The notes under the pieces were generated by a model. That model was not told where the DNA came from and ran no database searches. It worked only from the letters and a program-made list of their open reading frames with translations. From Sternotherus odoratus (lineage: Eukaryota; Chordata; Testudines; Kinosternidae), in assembly GCA_032164245.1 (NCBI GenBank), contig JAVMKO010000022.1, forward strand, positions 11,035,845 through 11,099,844: a stretch of 64,000 nucleotides of DNA, read 5' to 3'. The position numbers were made by a program, and so were the translations under genes. Positions 57,617-64,000 of the stretch are shown piece by piece. How positions within the stretch are numbered: the first letter of the stretch is position 1; each line of letters starts with the position of its first letter.

Positions 57617-59727
57617 ACTCCTGCTTCTCAGTTATTCCTTCGTTTGTTTACACCACCTCTGCGGTCGCCAGTGTGCAAACACAGGATCAGTAATTGCATT
57701 GGGTGGAAGAAGTCTAGAGACTGGAGGTGGGAGCCTATGGTGGGGTTGGAGTTTGTGTGTGGGGCCAGGAGGTTGTGCAGTAATTAAATCAGGAGTAAGC
57801 AGTGATGAGATTGGGAAGTGGGGTCTAGGACTGATGTGTGCAGTGTGTGGGAGGTAGAGTATTGGGTTATTCAGGAGACATTCTGAGGTGGTGTTTACTG
57901 TATTTTGTCTGAACCAAGTTAGCATGGAATCCAGCTATCCTAAAGAGACCATGTAGAATAGCATTAGAGGGTCCATAATGTTTTTATTGGTACAAGTTTG
58001 GGATGTCTGTATTGGTCTGCAAAAGTGGGGAACCCAGGGCTTCTTTGGGTTTCTTGTAACCTCTAGAAAGGTCGGTTTGTTTCTGTTGAGGAAGGCATGA
58101 AATGTTTCCAAATTTCACAAAAACATCTCATTGGGAATTTAAAGGGGAAATTGATGCAAATCACAGGTACTTCTAACTTAATGAAGATTGGATGCAGATT
58201 AATCTTTAAAAACAGTTCCTGCCATGCCTCTAGGTTGAAAATAAAGGAGAAGCATTTAGCTGCTCTGAATTCACATTTTACTCCTCCAGAGCCAATTGGA
58301 AATCAAACTCCAGCATCTTGACTGCTGTGCTAAAGGTAGAACCCATGATGACTGAGATTCAGCCAACCAAGTGATTAAATATTAGCTCTGTATTCAAGGA
58401 GTAAGTACTGTCAGTTTGGGGAGGATGCATTGTATTCTTCATACATATCAAAGAGGCTGGATTTCTGTTTTCAGTGCAAAACTTAATTCAACTTTAACTA
58501 CGGTGTTGCATTCAATGCCTCTATAATTGTATAATGCTCCACAGCACAACAGATTTGGACTATTCACACATGTTCAGTTGTGCAGTTATTTTTTTCTTAT
58601 TGCACATTGTTCAGTTTTGGTCCCTTTACTAACAATGATCTGTCCTTTCTATAGCATCTCAGAGAATCCCAAGGGTCTTCCCAACTCCACTCAGGCTGCA
58701 GCACTGAAATGCAGCTACCTCTGGGGCAGAGAACAGAAACCACCTGTTTGCTAAAACCTGGTGACTGGTAGTTGTTTACTGACTGACAGTTGGATGACTG
58801 ACACTTCTGGAGGATTGTATTGTGACAACAGGACAGTAAAGGATTTGAGACGTTCTGAGACAGTCTGTCCATGGGATATATATAATTTTTCCTATGCTTT
58901 TTTTAAAAACTTGGAATACTTTCCTTGGCTAAGGGGTCGAGTATTGTTTTTCCTCTTGACTGGTAACTATGTTCAAATTCCAGATCCCTTCTCTGGTCAT
59001 TCTCACCTTTGACATTTTGGGGGTGTGATTTTGGGGATGGGAATCCTCAGCTGATGAGTGACTGCTCTTTCCTTTTCTCCTCTCACACTCTAAAAAAAAA
59101 AATCCCATCCACTCTTGTATCCCCCGACCCCTGGTCTCTATTTCGGGAAGCTCTCAACAGTAGATTAATCACGGTGCCACTACTCTTGCAGCCTTTAGCT
59201 CTCACTGGCCCAGCCAAACTGCAAAGATCAATGCGAGCTCTCATCTAATCTCCGGAATGTGTTGCTGAGGTTCTAGTTCCATCCAGCCTTTCCCCAGCTG
59301 CTGCGCAGTTCCATCTAGGGCAGTGCACCAAGGAGTCACAACCCCCACCCGTCTGTGCTTGGGCCAAATACGTAAAGGAATGCCAGAGAGATGCTGTCAG
59401 TCTGACATTTGCATTAGAACTGTAGGGGGGAAAGCGTCCATCGGTCTGGCCCAGGCTTTTTGACCAATGGCTAGCTCCCCAAAAGCATGTGTGTATGTGT
59501 ACGTGTGTATGGGCGCGTGCCTAGTAACTGCACATAGTAATGTCATGCTCAGCACAGCAATTTATTTTTCCTTCATCTAGTCAGGAGAGGGAGACTTGGG
59601 CCTGGGTCCAGCAGATGTGCAGTTACTGTCATTACAGTCTGGAGCATTCTCTGCACCTTGAAGTCTTTAAACTGTGATTTAAGGACTTCAATAGCTCAGA
59701 CATAGGTTAGGGATTTATTACAGGAAT

Positions 59728-59813
59728 GGGTGGGTGAGTTTCTGTTGCCTGCATTGTGCAAGAGGTCAGACTAGATTATCATAATGGTCCCTTCTGACCT
59801 TAAAGTCTATGAG
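59728..59813 (+). repeat. CR1 LINE 3' end
   Basis: GCAAGAGGTCAGACTAGATT, ATCATAATGGTCCCTTCTGA and CCTTAAAGTCTATGAG are the classic CR1 3' terminus of sauropsids. Confidence 0.75.
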
Positions 59814-60379
59814 TAACAGGGAACACTGCAGGTCAAGGAGAAGGCACACAGGCAGAGCTGTGGGGGACGGGAGGGATACAGGCCAGAATGAAGAATGGTT
59901 GCTGGAAGGTTGTAAGAGGGGACACTAAGGTGATAACCAGTTCTGGATAGCAACTGGAGGGTTGATCCTTTTAGCTTTTGTGGGTTTTGTCTCAGACTTT
60001 TAGAGCTTTGCCATTAACTTCAATGGGAGCAAGATCAGTCCTTTAAATTCATCTATGACCAACAAAATTCTTTGATATTTTTTCCTGTGTATTAATTTCT
60101 CATGTGGGGAAAAAATATAATAAAACACGCCCAAACCCTTTGACTTTCTCCCATTCAGATCCTTTGTCAGTAGCCTTCTAATCATTGGCATTTATTTTCT
60201 GAGGCTAAAATGTGTGCACATGACTCTTATCCTGTGGTGAGCACACAGAGGGCATCATCTACCAACGCTGAAGCCTCCATTCCAGAGGGATACTTGCAAA
60301 GGGTCAATTCACCTATCAGAGAGCAGAGAGTTATTCGTTTGCTTTAATAGAAGTCAGGCACTAAGGGTTTTGTCTCGTA

Positions 60380-60600
60380 TTTGCAAGAAAGAGACCAAAG
60401 GAGCCGTATGTCAGATCAGAACATTGCTCCATAACTCCAGTATCCCATCTCTGGCGGTGGCCAACATCTGATGTTTTAGAGGTAAACAGCCTCCTCCTCC
60501 ACATACATAATGCAGCTGGCCAGTTGTGCAATGCCACACAAGTTCCTTCCTGCCTCCAAGCCAGGGATCAGCTTATGACCTGAAGCATGAGATTTAGTTG
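60380..60600. repeat. CR1/L2-type LINE 3' fragment, old
   Basis: Words such as CCAGTATCCCATCTCTGGCG, GTGGCCAACATCTGATG and CAGCTTATGACCTGAAGCAT fit the diverged 3' UTR of a CR1/L2-like element. Confidence 0.5.
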
Positions 60601-61379
60601 CTAGAATTTTAGTTGCATAATTACAAATGTATTTATAATCTGATCATAACATTATCCAGCATTTTGAGGGGGAATTCAGGAGTCTGGGAATGGAGCAGAA
60701 GAGACCTGGCTGCAAAGAAGAACCTTGCTAGGGAGTTCATTGTATTCCTAGGCCAGAGAGACATTTTTTGGCCAGATCCGAGAGTGAAATAAGACACTGG
60801 CTGTATTAATCATAGCTGGGACATGCTCTTTATTTAAAGGGGACAGCTGATGGCAGTAACAAAACATCTCCCTAGATACATTGTTTGGCAGTGATCCTCC
60901 TCCTATTTTTCCAGCTGTAACTACCGTTACTCGATAAATAAATAACCCCGCCACCGACAGGGATGTGCAGAGCCAGCTTTCCTTCTCTCGGCCCCCTTGG
61001 CCCATCAGCTGTCTGCTGCCTCACTTCCTTCCCTCTGTGGGACCATGCCTCATACTGCAAAGATTTCCAAGGACTCCTTGTCATAGATATAGTCAAAAGT
61101 GTAGAGAGACTGGGGGAAAAGAGGAGGAAGTGTTTCCCCCTATAAATTTGCCTCAATTTGTAGATGTTCATTTCCCCATGGGCCTAGTTATCAGGAGATA
61201 AGCCAAATTTTGAATTTAATCTTATCTATGGGCATTTTGATATTGTTCCTATCACCATGTTATTGAGGCATTATATAAAAACAGACAGAGGATAGATAGA
61301 TAGATTTAGATTAGAGAGATGGGAAGTGTATGGCAGAGATCTTGCACTGGTGTTGTCAATGCTGTATTTGTTGGACATG

Positions 61380-61453
61380 TTCTGCTCTCAGCTAGAAAGA
61401 TGCAACTCCCTATAGTTTCAAAGAATGTTGCACCCATGTAGCTGAGAGCAGAA
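61380..61453. repeat. short palindromic element with perfect 15-bp ends
   Basis: TTCTGCTCTCAGCTA at 61380-61394 and its exact reverse complement at 61439-61453 enclose 44 bp. Confidence 0.8.
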
Positions 61454-62010
61454 TTTGACCCTTTCTGCAGATGCATAGATCAAGTATTTCAATCTCTGGG
61501 GATGTCTTTTCCACTGCAGGCTTGGAAGGATTTGTTTTTTATTGGTAAACCCCAATTTCACCATACAGACACATACCAACGAAAAAATTGCCATTGATGA
61601 TAACTGAAATTTTCAGATCAACAGAGTAAGAAAAATGCGGCTTGAGATCTTATTAGTTCAAGGATATTTGTACATTTTGACGTGTGATGGTGACAATTTG
61701 TGTGTTAATGGTTATAAAGGTTTAACTTTCTGAATCTTGTCTACCACCATTAAATAATGATTGTCTGACCACCACCCCCATTTTCTGACTCCCCCAATAA
61801 TTTCCCCCAACTGTGAAAACTGAAATTCATATTTTAAAATGCTTAAAACCCAGACATTTGTGCAGCTGTGAAAATGTAAAATGATAAAAATTGAAAAAAA
61901 AATGCTTAGAAATAAACATTGATATTATCCTGTCAAAGTTATAAAACAAGAAAGCAACCTCTAATCCCTGAGCATTGCCCCCTTCCTTGCAGCCTTTTGC
62001 TTCTCTTTAT

Positions 62011-62096
62011 AGGACAGTCACCCAGGTGTGGCTCATTCTGTAATCAAGGGTGGCTAGCCCCAGCCATTCAAGGGTGAGCCACCTGGTTACTGTCCT
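62011..62096. repeat. short palindromic element
   Basis: AGGACAGTCACCCAGGTGTG at the left is mirrored by CACCTGGTTACTGTCCT at the right, an 86-bp imperfect inverted repeat. Confidence 0.65.
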
Positions 62097-63240
62097 CAAG
62101 AAAGCTTGTTCTTCTGTGCAGCAAGCTTATGGCAGAGGTCCGCTGTGCCATTTAATACCTTTCACCAGTGGAAAGGAGTGATGGCAAGGTTGGATCAAGG
62201 TGAGGAAACAAAGTACAGGGCCAAATTTTCAGAAATAGCCACTGATTTCAGGTACCTCCATTTGCAGATGCTCATTTCCCCATGGGCCTAGTTTTCTGAG
62301 GAGACGAGCACCTGCACCTCCCACTCACTTTAGTTGGAGTCGTGGGAACTCAGTACCTTTGAGAATCAGGCCCAAGATAAGCACCGAAAAACAAAGGTGC
62401 CCAAAATTAGAGGGTGCTTTGGAAACTTTGGGCCTTAATGAATTAACGGCGTAGAAACCCAGCCCAGTGTCTCCCAGGGAGGAAAAGGAAATCCCTGCTG
62501 CATCTGAGGTGTGGCCTCCTCCATAAGCATTCTCATGGCCCGCCATCTGGCCTCATCCTAATGGCATATCACCTCTTCCCTCCCTGTGGAAGGCAAGATT
62601 ACCATATCAGCTCAAGCAGGGGGTGAGGCGTTTCATTTGCTCTAACCTGTGCATTGAGGAGTTTTTTCCCCACATTGGTCAGTGGGTTCCTTGGAGCCTT
62701 TCATAGAATTAGTGCCTAATGCCATTTCCCCTTCCCTCTGAGTTCTGTGCAAAAGCTGCAGGCTTTCACCAGGGTCCCCTGAACCTTTCCCAGCCCTTTT
62801 GAGAACCCAGAATCACAAACAATGGATTTTTTGGGGGAGAGAGTGGGGGGAAATCTTGGTTTTATTAAAAGCAAATACAATGTCTCTACATTTGCAGTTC
62901 AAACTACATTACCCAAAATATCGCCCTTCATGCCTACAATCAGCTGCCAGTAAAAAGATCCATTGAAGTCCACTCCATTAATAGTTCACAGGGAGTTTGC
63001 GAGCATAAAAAGTGTGAGGGGCTCACAGGCTATGCTAATGGGCGTCTGGTAAGCACTTTAGACAGTCGATTTGTCCAAGACCCTCTTGATGAGTCTATGG
63101 AGGCTTCTCAGCATCATGGGCCCCGGCCTGCAAGCACTCTCTCACATCAGCAGTCCTTATTGGCCTATTTGTTCCATGAATCAAGCACTGCTTCCGCTAG
63201 CCTGGAAAATGCCAAAGTGGTATTGAGTAAAATGAAACTG

Positions 63241-63333
63241 CCTGGGATTTTAAAGGAGTCAGGTGCCCAATTCCCACTGAATTTCAATGGGATTTAGGCC
63301 TCCAACTCCCTTGTGCACCTTTGAAAATCCCAG
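63241..63333. repeat. 93-bp palindromic element
   Basis: CCTGGGATTTTAAAGGAGTC opens it and CACCTTTGAAAATCCCAG closes it; the centre TTCCCACTGAATTTCAATGG is self-complementary. Confidence 0.75.
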
Positions 63334-63811
63334 CTGTTGTCTGGTAGTTTAAGCCAAAACATTGAGGGGGTCGGTCTGAAAGTTTTACAAAGCATATTAG
63401 CAATATAAATGCGTCAGTACATGTTTTCGGGTTCCTTTATGTCAGTGAATGCAGAGTGGAGGGGGAGGCTGTGGGGAGGGGTATTTTGGAAGTGGGACAT
63501 ATAAACATTTCCCTTCAGTACAGTTATTTGCACTCCAGACATTGCAGCATTGCACAGGGGCATGAGAACCAAGAAGCACAATAGATTAAAAGCAGAAAAT
63601 GAAACTGACCATTTTCATTTCACAGGCAGAAAGAAAGGCAAGTAATGAGCAAACAACCAAGATGCTAATGGTAAAAAGTCGAAACTGAGTCCTATACAAA
63701 AATTAAACAGCAGGAATGGCAAAAAGCCATTAGGTGTAAAAAATGTCCTGTTTTAATCATCTCAGGTGTTTTTCATCACACAAGTGAGAATTTGTTTTAA
63801 TGTATGTAAGC

Positions 63812-63909
63812 AAATTCTGCTCTCAGCTGCCTGATATAAATCCAGAATAACTCCATTGTCTTCAGTGGAGTCACTCTGAATTTACAATGGTATAACAGAG
63901 CAGAAATTG
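63812..63909. repeat. 98-bp palindromic element
   Basis: AAATTCTGCTCTCAG at the left and an imperfect mirror ending GAGCAGAAATT at the right, with centre CTCCATTGTCTTCAGTGGAG. Its ends match those of the element at 61380. Confidence 0.75.
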
Positions 63910-64000
63910 GCCTATGGGATTTAACCTGTTAATGTCCCTTTGAGACCATACAGCTGTAACTCCAAAAGAAAGAGAGAGGCAGGTTAAAGTTGTGTGGTAA

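Larger units (their letters stand above)
57040..64000. other. intergenic region upstream of APOBEC2
   Basis: No supported exon on either strand. It contains SINE and CR1 fragments, a GT-rich stretch at 59489-59520 and several palindromic elements. TSPO2 and UNC5CL, which follow APOBEC2 in mammals, are not recognisable in this part. Confidence 0.55.

Noticed and set aside
57040..64000. Search for TSPO2 or UNC5CL exons expected next to APOBEC2.
   Set aside because: No frame on either strand showed recognisable TSPO or UNC5/death-domain motifs; these genes probably lie beyond the window.

Overview
The window is vertebrate nuclear DNA, most likely from a reptile and probably a turtle. It holds large spliced genes, CR1 LINE 3' ends, tRNA-derived SINEs of the type common in turtles, nonautonomous hAT and TA-inserting elements, and many short palindromic repeats. 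The gene order, TREM-like receptors - NFYA - OARD1 - APOBEC2, matches the mammalian TREM/NFYA/OARD1/APOBEC2 neighbourhood (human 6p21.1), with the relative orientations I recall for that region. The species call is inference. Exons were placed by reading splice sites, reading phase and family similarity by eye.

Layout. (1) 0.3-6.8 kb, plus strand: a two-V-domain Ig receptor of the TREM/CD300/pIgR type with a lysine in its membrane segment and a short tail, so it looks like an activating receptor. (2) 9.6-15.7 kb, plus strand: its tandem paralogue, with an uncharged membrane segment and a tail carrying two ITIMs, so it looks inhibitory. Together they form a paired-receptor locus. The second V domain and its flanking introns are far more alike between the two genes than the first V domain. 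(3) 15.7-21.1 kb: intergenic, with a decayed V-like fragment, palindromic elements and a solo LTR with a 5-bp target duplication. (4) 21.1-38.7 kb, minus strand: NFYA, complete (nine coding exons, 337 aa), with a roughly 3.4 kb 3' UTR. (5) 38.55-38.95 kb: a CpG-rich divergent promoter with NRF1-like, CCAAT and YY1-like motifs. (6) 38.9-45.6 kb, plus strand: OARD1/TARG1, complete (five coding exons, 151 aa). (7) 47.4-57.0 kb, minus strand: APOBEC2, complete (two coding exons, 219 aa); a 1.6 kb hAT element packed with minisatellites, with a perfect 8-bp target duplication, sits in its intron. (8) 57-64 kb: intergenic DNA with SINE and CR1 fragments and several palindromic elements; TSPO2 and UNC5CL, expected further along, are not seen.

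The genes do not form an operon or a single pathway. The receptor pair probably sets myeloid activation thresholds through an ITAM adaptor (activating) and SH2 phosphatases (inhibitory). NFYA is the DNA-contacting subunit of the CCAAT factor NF-Y. OARD1 removes ADP-ribose from proteins. APOBEC2 is a muscle-associated member of the zinc deaminase fold family. The most notable non-genic features are the gene-conversion-like tract in the receptors, the satellite-bearing hAT element, a TA-inserting MITE caught inside a SINE tail with a readable empty site, and a set of palindromes, several with a core related to CCATTGACTTCAATGG.
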